From positions 3,369,549 through 3,433,548 of the forward strand of contig JAUPFP010000024.1 of assembly GCA_036925085.1 (NCBI GenBank): DNA of 64,000 bases, read 5' to 3'. A program made the translations under genes and the position numbers. How positions within the stretch are numbered: position 1 is the stretch's first letter; each line of letters begins with the position of its first letter. The DNA comes from Brachycybe producta. Its lineage: Eukaryota > Arthropoda > Diplopoda > Playtdesmida > Andrognathidae. The notes under the pieces were generated by a model. It was not told the DNA's origin and searched no databases. It saw nothing but the letters and a program-made list of their open reading frames with translations. Positions 9,563 to 21,600 of the stretch are shown one piece after another.

Positions 9563-10249
9563 TTAAGGGTGGGTCCAAACTAGAACAGAACACCGAACAG
9601 AACATGTTTGTGAACAATTCCAAAGAACATGTTTGTGAACATTTCCAAAGAACATGTTTGTCAACATTTTCAAAGAACATGTTTGCAAACATTTCCAAAG
9701 AACATGTTTGCGAACATTTCCAAAGAACATGTTTGCGAACATTTCCAAAGAACATGTTTGCGAACATTTCCAAAGAACATGTTTGCGAACATTTCCAAAG
9801 AACATGTTTGCGAACATTTTCAAAGAACATGTTTGCGAACATTTCCAAAGAACACGTTTGCGAACATTTTCAAAGAACATGTTTGCGAACATTTCCAAAG
9901 AACATGTTTGCGAACATTTCCAAAGAACATGTTCGTTGTTCTGTTTGCTGTGGCGGGAATGTCTAACCAGAACGTGTTCGCAACGAGTTCCCAATTCGTA
10001 ATTTCGGATGCTGTCAGAACTGTCAATGACTGAATGTTTGAGGAAATGTTCACCGAGACGTCTAAACTACTCCTGGCTCGAACATGTACATCCTTTGATG
10101 TGACTGGTAAAAAAACGACAACTGGTGGATCGGAGCCGAACAGAACAACGAATACAATTTATTACAGAGAAATTTTCGGAAAACCGTCCACACTGTTCGC
10201 GAACAATGTTCTGTTTGTTTTTCTGTTCTATAGTCTGGACCCACCTTAA
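9563..10249. mobile_element. TTAA-flanked element carrying a 25-bp minisatellite
   Basis: TTAA at 9563-9566 and 10246-10249. Terminal inverted repeats are GGGTGGGTCCAAACTAGAAC and its complement near 10222-10245 (..tatagtctggacccacc). TTAA targets suit piggyBac-like or Kolobok-like transposases, neither encoded here. Long open frames in several reading frames come from the tandem repeat and are not genes. Confidence 0.75.
9601..9936. repeat. 25-bp minisatellite, 13 full units
   Basis: Unit aacatgtttgcgaacatttc-caaag, starting at 9601 and every 25 bp to 9901, plus a partial unit at 9926. The first three units differ slightly (tgaac/tcaac); the rest are almost identical, which suggests recent expansion. 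Each unit contains GAACATGTTT, a match to the p53-family half-site pattern RRRCWWGYYY. Confidence 0.95.
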
Positions 10250-10319
10250 CAATTGGAGTTCCTAGATTGAGAAACATTTGTTTGATATTATTGCATAAAA
10301 ATACGAGCTTTAGTAATTT

Positions 10320-11780
10320 TTAAAATTAATATTTGAATTTTCGGAATTAAGAACTTCCCCCCGAAAATAATTTTCTCTTTTGTGTGTGTGTGTCACGAAT
10401 ATTTTATGAAAATTGAATTAAATAATTATTAAGAAATTAAGTTTTTAAAAAAATAACAAATACTGAATGATATAGAATTAAATTGCAATCAATTGTGAAA
10501 TTGATGGGTTAAATTTTGAAAATCAACACGGATAATTTAATTTTAAAATTGCACAATTTTTCTAATTTTTTTTTTTGTAATTAGGTCCATAATTAAAAGT
10601 TTAAAAAATGTACAAAAAAATGTTTTTTTATCCGATTTTCATGAAATTACACCAATATTTACATTTCAAACTCAATTAATTTCGATGTGATGATGTTAAT
10701 AATAAGTATATAAATGGTTGGGGGTTTGAATTGAACACTTTACGGTCGAAAAACAAAAATAATAAAAACATTTGAGAGAAGAAAAAAATCTTAAAAATCT
10801 TAAGAATAATTTCATCTCAGTTAAAAAAAATCTGCCATTTTTATAATTAATACTCTTAAAATTTGAAATGCAACATGCCGGGATTTTTTTCTTCTTCTTT
10901 TAAAAGAATAAAAATAAATTATACACTAATTTAATTATTTTAAAAAGAATCTTAATTTTTTTTTTAAAAAACCAACTTAACCTTAGTTAACTAGTTAAGT
11001 TTGTTCTTGAATCACTTCCGGTTGAGTGAAGAACTATATATTTTACTTGTGCTCAGCACAAGTGCTTTTTCTTTTAACTTTTTATAATTTACAAATTAAA
11101 TAATTATATTTTACACTGTTTTTTCCTTCATTTTTTTAAATTGTAATAAATTAACAATTACAATATATTATCATGAATGAATTTTTTTCTTTGTTTCATT
11201 CATTTTCTTTTCTAGTTTTGAATAACTTGATGATCATAATTAACAATATAAACGCAAGTTTCGAAAAACAAAAGACTCAATTTGATGGGGTTTTTTATAT
11301 CAGTACCACTTACAGTCGCCATCTTGCATTTTTTTTTTTGGTAAGTGCCTCGTCACTTTTCTTACTTATTGTTGCTAAGGCAAAATATGTTTTTTTTTGT
11401 GCAATGGAAGAGGTTGGCTAGAGGCTAGAGTTAACCTACAACCCTTTAATTTGGGTGTAATTAAATTATAGATGACTCTCTAGCCTCAATGAATCAGCCT
11501 CTTTGATTGCAAAAAGCTTAATTTTTTTAACCTTAGTTATTGCTTATGTTTTATGTGCCTCGCAAAGTTCTAAAATTCATCGTGACTTGAGTCGAGTGAA
11601 ACTGACACAACACAAGACACGACAAAAATACTTTACACACAATAATAAGCTTTTGTAAAACTAACTTTACGATCATGATGATGATGATTGATATTTATCT
11701 GAACAACAAAAAAAACCACTTCTAATGCGAGCAAAAAAGAAAACAACATATGTCATAACATTTAAAAACACCGGAGTTAC
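10320..11780. other. Intergenic and probable TET 3' UTR, AT-rich
   Basis: On the minus strand this follows the TET stop. A possible ATTAAA poly(A) signal (complement TTTAAT near 11440) lies about 340 nt past the stop. A weak inverted repeat around aggctaga (11400-11510) resembles family C sequence. Nothing else supported. Confidence 0.4.
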
Positions 11781-14700
11781 TCACTTTTGATACGGCCCTG
11801 TAACAATTAACGGTGGTCTACCAAATGGTAACATCCAAGTGTCGGGGTAGCAGCTCTCTGGGTGTCGAATAGATAAGTCCGCATTGCTAGGAATGGGAAT
11901 CGAATTTTCGGACATCAGTCTAGGTCCCGAAGGAACAGGAGGGGGATTAGGAGGCATCACAAATAAGCTCTGATGAGGAAGGTGGTTGTTGACGTGTTGT
12001 CTTTGTTGTTGGTCCTGTTGTTGTACGAGTAACTGTTGCTGTTTGTGTTGTTTTTGTTTCTTGCGTCCCACATGCTCGGTACTGTCCTCGGTTTTCGTTG
12101 CGTTTTCGAGCGAGGCTTCTTCGGCCCGTTTCGTTTCCATTTTCTTCTCCCACTCGCTGCAGCCATGTTGTCGAGTATTCATGTTCTTGTGCTGGTAGAA
12201 CACGAGGCTGATTCGAGCCGGATGATGTCGATTGGGTTTTTTCAGAGCCGTCGTCGCGTGAAGTTCGTGCTTGGCACATTCAAACAAAACTGACCCGTGT
12301 GCCAAAGCAATGGCCAAACCACCAATCTGACTGTCTGTAAAGTTCTCCTCGTTGTCACTGTGCACTTCATAGAAACGTTCTCCGTCTTGATACGTCACTC
12401 CGTTCGGCGCTTGTCCAGGTGATTCAGCCACGTTGGGAATCATCGCTGGAAATGTTGGTGGAGAGGAGATTTGGTGCAGCATATCCGATACAAAATCGGC
12501 CAAAGAACCCTGTTGTTGAGGTAGAAAAAAAGAAGGACTCGTTTCTTTTGTCCACGTGTTGGATGGTTCTGTCTGTGGTATTGGTATGGTTAACGGTATG
12601 TGAGGTGGATAAGGACAAGGAGGGTTCATGTTCATTTGATTTGAAAGGTAGTCTCGAGCTATTAGGGGTCTGTAAGCACTGGCAAAGGAAGGAAGTGGAG
12701 TATGCTGTGGAATGCTAATACCTGGTGTACTAATGCTAAAGTTCGGAATACCGACACTTGAATTCTGTACGGACGTTGGAGTATGAGGAGTGGGAGATTT
12801 TAAAGCCGGGATTGAACGGTTATAAATAGCACACGGACTTGTTTCCGTTGTGTATTTTAAACCGTTCTCTTCTTTTATCTTAACCGTGTTGTAATCTTCC
12901 AGAAATGAATGGTGTGGTTTAAGTGGACTTTTAAGTAATGGAGGTGTTGGAATACTTTTATCTAACGATGTTATTCTATTCCTCCTGTAATCCTTCAGTT
13001 TCATTTTTTGCTGGGGATTTACGATATTATTTGAATTACTTATTTGTGTAACAGATTGTTGCTGTATGTGTTCGTGTTGTTGAAACTGGTACTGTGATTT
13101 CCAGTTCAAATTTTCTTTTATTTGATTAAATTGCACTTGTGTTGTATGTGTTTTTAAATGTTGATTTTGTTGTCCCGCCTGTTGAAGCTTTTGCTGTTGA
13201 TATTGTAAATGTTCTAAATACGGAGAATATTGTATTTGGTTTTCTTGTGCGTGTTGTGAAATTTGAGGTGATTGCTGTAATTGACGTTGTTGCAACTGTG
13301 GAGATAGTTGTTGTTGTTGTGGTAAGCTTGTATGTTGCTGTTGCAACCGTGGAGAGCTGACGTGTTGTTGTTGCAACTGTGGCGAGCTCGCATGTTGTTG
13401 TTGCAACTGAGGAGCGCTTGTATACTGTTGTTGGAAGTGAGGAGAGCTCGTATGCTGTTGTAGCAACTGTGGAGGGCTCATATTTCGCTGTTGCAACTGC
13501 GGGAAGTTTATATGTTGTTGCAACTGAGGAGAGCTTGTATGTTGTTGTTGTTGCAACTGAGAAGAGCTCGTACGTTGTTGTTGCAAATGAGAAGAAGAGC
13601 TCGTATGTTCTTGTTGCAACTGTGGAGAGCTCGCATGTTGTTGTTGCAACTGAGGAGTGCTTGTATACTGTTGTTGCAACTGAGAAGCGCTCGTATACTG
13701 TTGCTGGAAGTGAGGAGAGCTCGTATGCTGTTGTAGCAATTGTGGAGGGCTCATATTTCGCTGTTGTAACTGCGGGGAGTTTATATGTTGTTGCAACTGA
13801 GGAGAGCTTGTATGTTGTTGTTGTTGCAACTGAGAAGAGCTCGTATGTTGTTGTTGCAACTGAGGAGAGCTCGAACGTTGTTGCAACTGAGAAGAGCTCG
13901 TATGTTGTTGTTGCAACTGAGGAGAACTCGTTTGTTGTTTTTGCAACTGAGGAGAGCTCATATATTGTTGTTGCATCTGAGGAGAGCTCGCATGTTCTTG
14001 TTGCAACAGCGGAGAGTTGGTATGTTGTTGTTGCTGACATTTAAAGTCTAGCGATTGGTGTTGTGATTGCAGTTTTAGTGATTGTTGCTGTTGTGGATTA
14101 GGCGATTCTTGTTCTGGTTGTTGCTGTTGCTGCCATTGTAGATTGGGCGATTGGTGTTGGAGTAGTTGTTGCCGTTGTGATTGAAGTTGTAGTGGTTGTT
14201 GTAAATTGGGCGATTGTTGTTGTAAGTGTTGTTGTTGATTGGAATGTGGCGATTGTTGATGTATGTTTATTGATTTGGGTTGCTGCACCACCGGCCACTG
14301 AGAAAACTGTTGTGGTTGCTTCTGTTGTAGTGGCGATTGTTGTTGTTGTTGTATTACTGAAGACTGTTGTAGTGGTGATTGTTGTTGATGATGTATTACT
14401 GGAGACTGTTGTAGTGGCAAATGTTGTTGAGAAAGAGGAGACTGCTGTAGTGGCGATTGTTGCTGTTCTATGTGGGGAATTGGTTGTGGTGACTGTTGCT
14501 GAGGTGTGAGTGGCGGCTGCTGCAGTGGTGATTGTTGTGAGATTGAAGATTGTTGTTGTAAATATAGAGAATGTGGTTGTTCCACGTTTCTTACTTGTTT
14601 TTGCTGCTGTTCTTGGTGTAAATAGTTTCTTTCACTGACCTGCATCTCACGGTCTTCACAGTCTGAATTTGAAGATTGTTGTAACTGCGTGGATGACAAT

Positions 14701-15665
14701 TGTATATTGTTTTGCTCACACGAAAGTAGTGGGGACGGTGTTTCCTGTAATGGTTTAAGACAGTCTGTTCTGGTGTTAACTTCCATTTTCTGCCCATCTG
14801 ATGACTGTGGACTTGATCTTCCAGTCAGAGATTGTGGAGGGGCAAAAGGCCTTGCAGAATTAAGGATTGGATCGCTTTGTGACTGTAATGGCGCTGGTTG
14901 CGATTGACCCTGCTGAAGTGGCACTGTCAAGTTGAGGTTTCTGTCACCTATCAAAGTGTTCGTATCCTCTTTGTAGACGTTACTCTGTGTCTCTTGATCA
15001 CTGTCCTGATTACACTTAAGCACTGCAGCATCTGACAGTAAATGCAAAGCGGAGAATTCACCACAAGTTGATTCGTTAGTTACGTTCGTATTCTGACGAG
15101 ACAAGGTAAAGCTTTCGGGAAATAACTGCGATCCCGTCGTTGCTTGTTTAGTACTCGTAACCATCTGACACGACTTACGATTTTCATCATTTTCATGTTT
15201 GAAATTAGTAAATGGAGGCAATTCGTAATGTGTCTTATGTGATGGTGCATTGTTGTACAAAGTATTGTGAAAACTTCCAATTTCTCCTGCATTTCCACTG
15301 AATCGCATCTCTTGCTTTATATCTTCTTGGAGTTTCGCTAAACCGGCATTCAAATCAGTCGAATCACTAGCCGAAAACGCTGCTGTACTCTGAAAAAGTT
15401 TCCGTTTGCACGTGTCGAGCGTAACATTATTTGTAGAATAGGGTGCAAAGCCTCGAACGGCAGCAAGAGAAGAAGAGCCACGTTGTGATCCATTAATACC
15501 AAAGCTTGGAGAAAACGTAATTCCCTTGGAATAGCCATCTTTATCGGCAATCGGAGAAGCTTCCTTTCGTTTTCGTCCACGCTTTCGACATGATTCTAAC
15601 GGTATGTCACGGAACCTCAACTGCATGGGATACTTGGAGAGAACTTCTATGGCACCATTTTGCAT
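11781..15665 (-). CDS. TET: TET last exon: NLS, giant low-complexity insert, C-terminal dioxygenase half
   Basis: The acceptor aattttatag precedes 15665; phase 0. Of 1,294 residues, the first ~35 are conserved ([13 protein letters not shown] .. [12 protein letters not shown], with an NLS-like basic run). An insert of about 1,050 residues rich in Gln, Ser, Pro and His follows. The second half of the double-stranded beta-helix then appears ([36 protein letters not shown]). The third Fe ligand is the His codon at 12260-12258. TETs of many animals have an unstructured insert here; this one is exceptionally long and repetitive. After the core come a basic Lys/Gln region and a Pro-rich tail. Confidence 0.95.
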   Translation of the reverse strand: MQNGAIEVLSKYPMQLRFRDIPLESCRKRGRKRKEASPIADKDGYSKGITFSPSFGINGSQRGSSSLAAVRGFAPYSTNNVTLDTCKRKLFQSTAAFSASDSTDLNAGLAKLQEDIKQEMRFSGNAGEIGSFHNTLYNNAPSHKTHYELPPFTNFKHENDENRKSCQMVTSTKQATTGSQLFPESFTLSRQNTNVTNESTCGEFSALHLLSDAAVLKCNQDSDQETQSNVYKEDTNTLIGDRNLNLTVPLQQGQSQPAPLQSQSDPILNSARPFAPPQSLTGRSSPQSSDGQKMEVNTRTDCLKPLQETPSPLLSCEQNNIQLSSTQLQQSSNSDCEDREMQVSERNYLHQEQQQKQVRNVEQPHSLYLQQQSSISQQSPLQQPPLTPQQQSPQPIPHIEQQQSPLQQSPLSQQHLPLQQSPVIHHQQQSPLQQSSVIQQQQQSPLQQKQPQQFSQWPVVQQPKSINIHQQSPHSNQQQHLQQQSPNLQQPLQLQSQRQQLLQHQSPNLQWQQQQQPEQESPNPQQQQSLKLQSQHQSLDFKCQQQQHTNSPLLQQEHASSPQMQQQYMSSPQLQKQQTSSPQLQQQHTSSSQLQQRSSSPQLQQQHTSSSQLQQQQHTSSPQLQQHINSPQLQQRNMSPPQLLQQHTSSPHFQQQYTSASQLQQQYTSTPQLQQQHASSPQLQQEHTSSSSHLQQQRTSSSQLQQQQHTSSPQLQQHINFPQLQQRNMSPPQLLQQHTSSPHFQQQYTSAPQLQQQHASSPQLQQQHVSSPRLQQQHTSLPQQQQLSPQLQQRQLQQSPQISQHAQENQIQYSPYLEHLQYQQQKLQQAGQQNQHLKTHTTQVQFNQIKENLNWKSQYQFQQHEHIQQQSVTQISNSNNIVNPQQKMKLKDYRRNRITSLDKSIPTPPLLKSPLKPHHSFLEDYNTVKIKEENGLKYTTETSPCAIYNRSIPALKSPTPHTPTSVQNSSVGIPNFSISTPGISIPQHTPLPSFASAYRPLIARDYLSNQMNMNPPCPYPPHIPLTIPIPQTEPSNTWTKETSPSFFLPQQQGSLADFVSDMLHQISSPPTFPAMIPNVAESPGQAPNGVTYQDGERFYEVHSDNEENFTDSQIGGLAIALAHGSVLFECAKHELHATTALKKPNRHHPARISLVFYQHKNMNTRQHGCSEWEKKMETKRAEEASLENATKTEDSTEHVGRKKQKQHKQQQLLVQQQDQQQRQHVNNHLPHQSLFVMPPNPPPVPSGPRLMSENSIPIPSNADLSIRHPESCYPDTWMLPFGRPPLIVTGPYQK

Positions 15666-18600
15666 CTATAAAATTGTTTACAAAATGGTAATTTGAGAAT
15701 AAGGACGGATTCATAAACGAATGAACAGCGGAAACCATTTAACACAAAAAACGGGTAACACGAAAAATCGAACAGCACAAAATATATTTTCTGTCCAATC
15801 CTGTAGTATATTACACAAATGCTTTTCTTTTAACACAAAAAAATGTTCCGGTCCCTTCAATTTCTTGTTAAACGATTTTCACTGTGTTTACTTTTAGACC
15901 TTTGCTTCCTGTGCTTCTTTGCTGCCAGTCTCGTCTGTTTTGTCCAACACATACAGTGGAAGGACATGTAACTGTTCGTCATCTGGTTTTTTGAAGCCAC
16001 GATGCCTCGTTAAAGTGACCACCTATCAAATGAGAACGTACAACTAAAACAATCCTCTCAAACCTGCAATTATTGATTACTGTGGCAGCTAACGTACAAC
16101 AGTGCATCCGTTGTTCATGTTGTGTAAATCCTTGTGAGCGTGGGCACAGAAATCGACACATGCCGTTACTCCTGTCCACGGTCGACCCGGTTTCATTCCG
16201 AGTCTGCATTCCAATCCCTTTTCTTCAAATTCAACCTGACAATTAGAAGACGAAACAGTTTTTTTAATCATAGATTTTGTGCAATGTTCCTTTTTTCCCG
16301 AGACTAACCTGGTTGCCATACGCATCTGGTGCAACTTGTTTGTAGAACGGTGCTAAGTTCGTTGCGAGAAGTTGCAGTTTTTCTTCCACTTCAGCTTCCT
16401 GCGTGAAATGTTAGACAAAAGGGAGATGTAATATTGTGTAGTGAAGTTAATGACAAATTCTAAACTAACCTCACTCTCTTCGGAAAGTCTAAATTTTCGT
16501 GGAACTCTACTACGAGCATATTTGCAACCGTTGTAGTACATGCTCCACGAACAACCGAATGAAAAAGAGGCTCCAGACGACTGTGAGTCCATTCCCTGAC
16601 AGGCACATGTTCGTTGCTCGTTCAGTCCACACCTCCTCTGTGTCGGCAGCCCGAACTTGGTCAGTTTGTAGATGAGCATGCTATAGAGATCGTCAGCTTG
16701 CGTCGATTGAACACCTTCCCAAGCAACAATAACCACAACTATCCATGCCGTCTGGCAACTGTGTCCTTCTCTATGTCGTGTCAACACGAGGATTTTCTCT
16801 TCCGGACCCTTTCGTCGAATAATCTAAAAGACAAAGCCTCTTTTTATTAGAATTCTTACTGTACTTACTGAAACCAAGAGCTTCGTACCCATTTGGCTAT
16901 CGGACATCCCTGGTGGGTTTTTCCTTCTTTACCAGTATATATTATTTTTTCGATACGGATCGCTTCGCCTTTCAAATCGGTCCTATTTTCCATCATTTCT
17001 CGAATTGCTGGTAACGAAGGTGCAGCTCCAAGGTTTGTATAATAAGGAGCTCGTTCTGGCAAACCTGTTTAAAGCATCAACAACACGTAATTGTTGCAGT
17101 TTGAGTTAGTTTATAACAAATCACTAATACTAACAATCATTGTCTCTTGCGAAACACGAACATGGTGGCACTTCAAGTTTTGCATTTGTACGCAACCTTT
17201 CCAAACGGTTGTACTCTTCTGTGAGTTTTTTAGATTCCTCTGACAATGGACATGCAGCCACAGGATTGACATTCTCGGATGAGCTCTTACTGTCCGACTG
17301 TAGGTTGCCAATGTCTTCATTGAAGAAATCGACATAATTCGTGTTTGGTTCTTGATTGTGTATTAAAGTCCGATCACACATTGTTGGAACACTTGACTTG
17401 AATTCTTTCAAGTTTCCTGCTTCCGAATCGCTGTATTGAACTGATTTAGAATCAAAATAACTATGATGATTAATAGTTCTGTCTAATGACATTTGAGTTG
17501 GAAATTTATGCAACTCATTTGTTGAATACGCAAATGGGATGTGGCTCATTGGCAACGATGACCACTTTGAAGAGTGGGAGGAGAACGGCGAATATCCCTG
17601 CAATGTGGTGGGATAACTATTGAACACTTGTGAAGTGCTACGAATGACCGATACTTCTGGGCTCATAGTATGAGCATCAAACAACGATGGCAGTGGAGGA
17701 AGAGGAGTTGGTTTATTGAGATTAACTGAATTGTTGGCAGTGTTTATTCGAGGATTAAAAGGAGAGAACGGTGATGCAATCACCGCTTTCGGATGGATTG
17801 GCAGTGGAGTTGATATAGTATGAGACGGAGTAGTCAGAAGACCAGAATTTGACCAACTCATTGAATCTATGGCAGTGGCGGAACATTTAGCCATTGGGTT
17901 ACTGGCATATTGATGACTGGCAGTAGTTATTGTTGTTGTTGTTGGGGTACAGACTCTCGTTTGAGCATAATAAAGACTGTTTGTACATTGCCGAGGTGTC
18001 GGAGTCCTCGGTTTTGGACTCGTGAAAGATCGCGGACTACTGATTGGTTCATTCTTGATGGTGGCGGGAATAAACAGAGGGGATGTTCGAATGAATTCTC
18101 CCTGAGATGTAAACGGTGATGCCAGAGAGACGGTCGGAGTTCGGACAAGAGATGAACCATCGAATGAAGGTTTTCTTTGTGTATGTCGACCTACGGTAGG
18201 TGACATACGCGGCAGTGAATTTGTATTACCTTCGAGAAGTGGCAATGTGGAATAAAAAGGCGTTTCGAGATGAGGTTGAGACATAGGTGAAGAAGAGGAA
18301 GCTATATGGTTGTTGATTGTGGAGTAAAGGTAGTTTTTTTCTTGATGATGGTGATGATGAGACTGAAGTCCGTGATAGTGTCTGTTGTTTGCATAAGAAA
18401 ACTCTGATGACGGCGACGCCGATGAACAACTTGGTAAATATTTCTCCTCATCTTTGAACTTAACAGTGATATTATTGGCAGTGGGACGTTGAATCACGGA
18501 CTGTGGTGGTAAAAACGAAGAGACAACTGTTGTCGGAGTAACAGTACGGCTCGAGATTGTCCGTTGGTAATCAGGAATTGAATAAGAGGATGTTAATGGC

Positions 18601-21600
18601 GACTGTGGAAGGGAAGAAGATGGGCAGTGATTTGTAATGACCGGCACTTGACCGTTCGTTTGACCACTACTAAACAAATCGTTCGATCCTCTTCCGTAGC
18701 CGCGGTGGTACTTTTCTTTGTTTGGTGGTTTCTTTTGCCGACCATATCTTATCAAAGATCCACTTCCACCTGGCAGGCTCGCAACTTCCGGTAACATCCA
18801 GTTGACTGCAGATGGTGATGACGTTGATGATGATGATGGTGGTGGTGTTGTTGCTAAATATGGAGTAACACCACCACCACCTTGAACTTGATCATTGGCC
18901 ATTATGGCACTTTGACGACCTAAAAGCTTCGTTCTCAGTTTGTCGTTCACTTCGTTATGAACATAATTACGTTCAATTGTGGCGTCTACTACATTGGTCG
19001 CCAAATGCTGTTTGAAATGGCCATTTCTCTGTGTCATCTGATGAGTCAACTGGGGATTCCACCAATTCGTCTGACTCAACGTTCGGCTGCTGCTACTGAC
19101 AATGTCGGGAACACCACTGGAAATTCCTGGCACTGTTTCTGCAGCATGTTTCAGTCCATAATTCATAAAATCTGCAGAACCAAATGCCGGCAGTTGGAAA
19201 TTCTATATGAAAAATGAGAAACTTCGTTAATTTTGTAATCAAACGTGGTTTTCACTGATTAAAAGGTATATCCAATATAATTAGTTAGGATATGTTTGGG
19301 TTTAAGTGTTCGGAAACCCTACACATGAGACAAAGCATCCAGTCATTGCTAAGGGTCAGGAACTTGAACTTGACTCTTCTTTGAGTGGGTCTAAACAAGT
19401 AGGTCACTCACTCACCACTGTTAACAAACACTAAGTGCTGTAAAAAAAATTTTTTTTGGCAAAAACAACATATAAAAAAGATTTTTGGTTGTTTTTTTGT
19501 GGTGGTGACTGACCTCTTACTTCATTTTTCACATTTTCTTTTCATTTGCTTGGAAGCAATTCGTTTTCTGCTTCAATAAAGTATAAACTGGACTATTTTG
19601 GATTTATGAAAGAACAATTTACTATTAGACTTAACTGGTTCTAACTCGTTAAGGTGGTTTTAAAGTGTAAACGCCTCTCGAACTCTTGTTATTCTGTCTT
19701 GGAAGCGAAACTTGAAAATGTTTTTAGAGACTAGAAAGGGTAGCTTAATCACTTCAGGGTATTTTTTTGCATTATATTTGAGGTTTTAACGTTAGAAAAG
19801 GTTTTCTGAGTATGAACAAAATATCCTTTAGCTTTTTCGCCCCATAGAATAATAATAATAATGGATATGATAAATTTAAATGGCGAACTTCTTTATAAAA
19901 AAACAATTTTTGTTTGAAAAATGACCTGACATATTTGAGTTTTTTTTTTTTTTTTTGGTCTGCAGAATTTTAAAACCCATTTTGAGTCTTTTTTAAGTTT
20001 ATAAAAGCACATGGGGAAAAACTGGAACTAAAAATTCCATCTTTTTTCAGAAACTTTTTGGGGACCAAAAAACACAAACATATAAAAGGTCAGAGGTGGT
20101 CATCGTTTCCATAGTAACCAACAGCTGTGACTGATGACTGTCAACATTTTTTTTCTTCTTCTAAACTTCTTTAAAAAATACTGTCTTTATGAGAGAAACT
20201 TGTTTTTCTGAAGGAGTTTCTATGGGTGCAGCAATAACACCCTCACCCTCAATCCCAACCCCACAACAAATTCATTTATAACAGGGTTCCACTTTGTTGT
20301 TGACCATTGCCTTTTTTTAGGAGGAAAAAAACCACTGAACTTATAAATCTTGTATTTGTGATTTTGCTCCAACACTTGACAAATACCGGAACATGTGGTT
20401 TCAATCTTATAAGAAGAAGAAGAAAAAACCCGATGAAAAAGCGCAGTTCACCCACCCCCTCCCCCTCAATTCTTGAAAATTTCTAGGGCTTTTTACCGTT
20501 TTCTTTCTTTACACGTCACCTTGATTAATAATCTGGGTTGGTTTTTTTATTATAAGCAACAAATCAAATTCTTATTATTTTTTTAATTTAAAATTTAAGT
20601 GGAAGAAAGGTGTTTAGGGAAGTTGCGTTTGCAAGACAACAATGTATTCATTTCTCAAGTGATGCTTATACCTTGCACACGCATGAGTTAAATGAATTCA
20701 AATTAAATGTGTTCAGGTGAATTATACGGAATCCAGTTAAGGACATGAACACCAAATAAAAATTGACTTTATTATTAATATTTTAAATTGAAATACTAAA
20801 TCAATATTATCAATATAATGTCAATAGTTTACATATAATATTTAAGTATTAACTCAATATTTTGAGATTATTAACTGAATAAATTGAATTCGACATATTG
20901 TTTGTTTGTCCTTCACAGGTCTCTGTAGAACACGTTTATTATTTAAATGCATTTAAATTATCAGGTGTGTACTAGGTATTATATTGCATTAGGACAATTC
21001 CGAAGTCATTAAGTCGATTTATCTATTAAGCTAAGTAGGCTTCAGTGTATACTGGCCCGAAGCTCGTGGGGACCTGTGCATATTCAAATTATTGGCATTT
21101 TATTGCCTCTTATGTGAAGGGGGCTTAAAAACCAAAAAAAAAAAAGCCTAGCAGTCCTTCTTGGCTTAATTCGGCCCTGTCTCCAGTAGGCCTCACTTGG
21201 CAGTATTGTTTAAAATTTATTTTCTTAGCTTCTCAATAGATGGTGCTTGCTTTGTAAGCAACCCACAAAGTTTGATCAGAACTATAGGGCCTACCAAATA
21301 CGTTTTTCAAAGCTTATACAACTTATCTTTTGTTGCAATTTCTATTTATATGGAGCCATTTGCGAACTTCCCCCTAAAGTCTACTCCTCCAATTGCAGAC
21401 CTCATGTGGTATATAACCGTAACAATTCACCCACCAAAAATACTATACCACATGGTATATCTCTCCCCCCCTTCATTTTGCAGAACACGTAAACAGCCTT
21501 TATAGTGTATTACAGTAGTGGTTTCCCAGTTTTATAGCCTGGGAGTGTCACAATAAAAGTTTGACAAAAGGGCCACATGTATAGGGTTCATAGCACTAGT

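Larger units (their letters stand above)
9399..10315. mobile_element. Family C MITE, split by insertion of a TTAA element
   Basis: The left half (9399-9562: aaatgtttctcaatctgtgg .. ggttagaaatttagagg) and the right half (10250-10315: attgagaaacatttgtttga .. aaaaatacgagc) match the ends of the intact family C copies at 31812 and 39396. Between them lies a second element flanked by TTAA. Part of the family C centre is missing. Confidence 0.6.

Noticed and set aside
9525-10033. Several overlapping open frames of 100-140 aa on both strands
   Set aside because: They exist only because a 25-bp tandem repeat has no stop in several frames; they lie inside a transposable element.
13126-14040. 304-aa alternative minus-strand frame
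   Set aside because: Frame-shifted reading of the same repeat; it lacks continuity with TET domains.
13379-14044. 221-aa plus-strand frame opposite the TET insert
   Set aside because: Shadow of the in-frame coding repeat on the minus strand; Val/Ser-rich translation with no motif.
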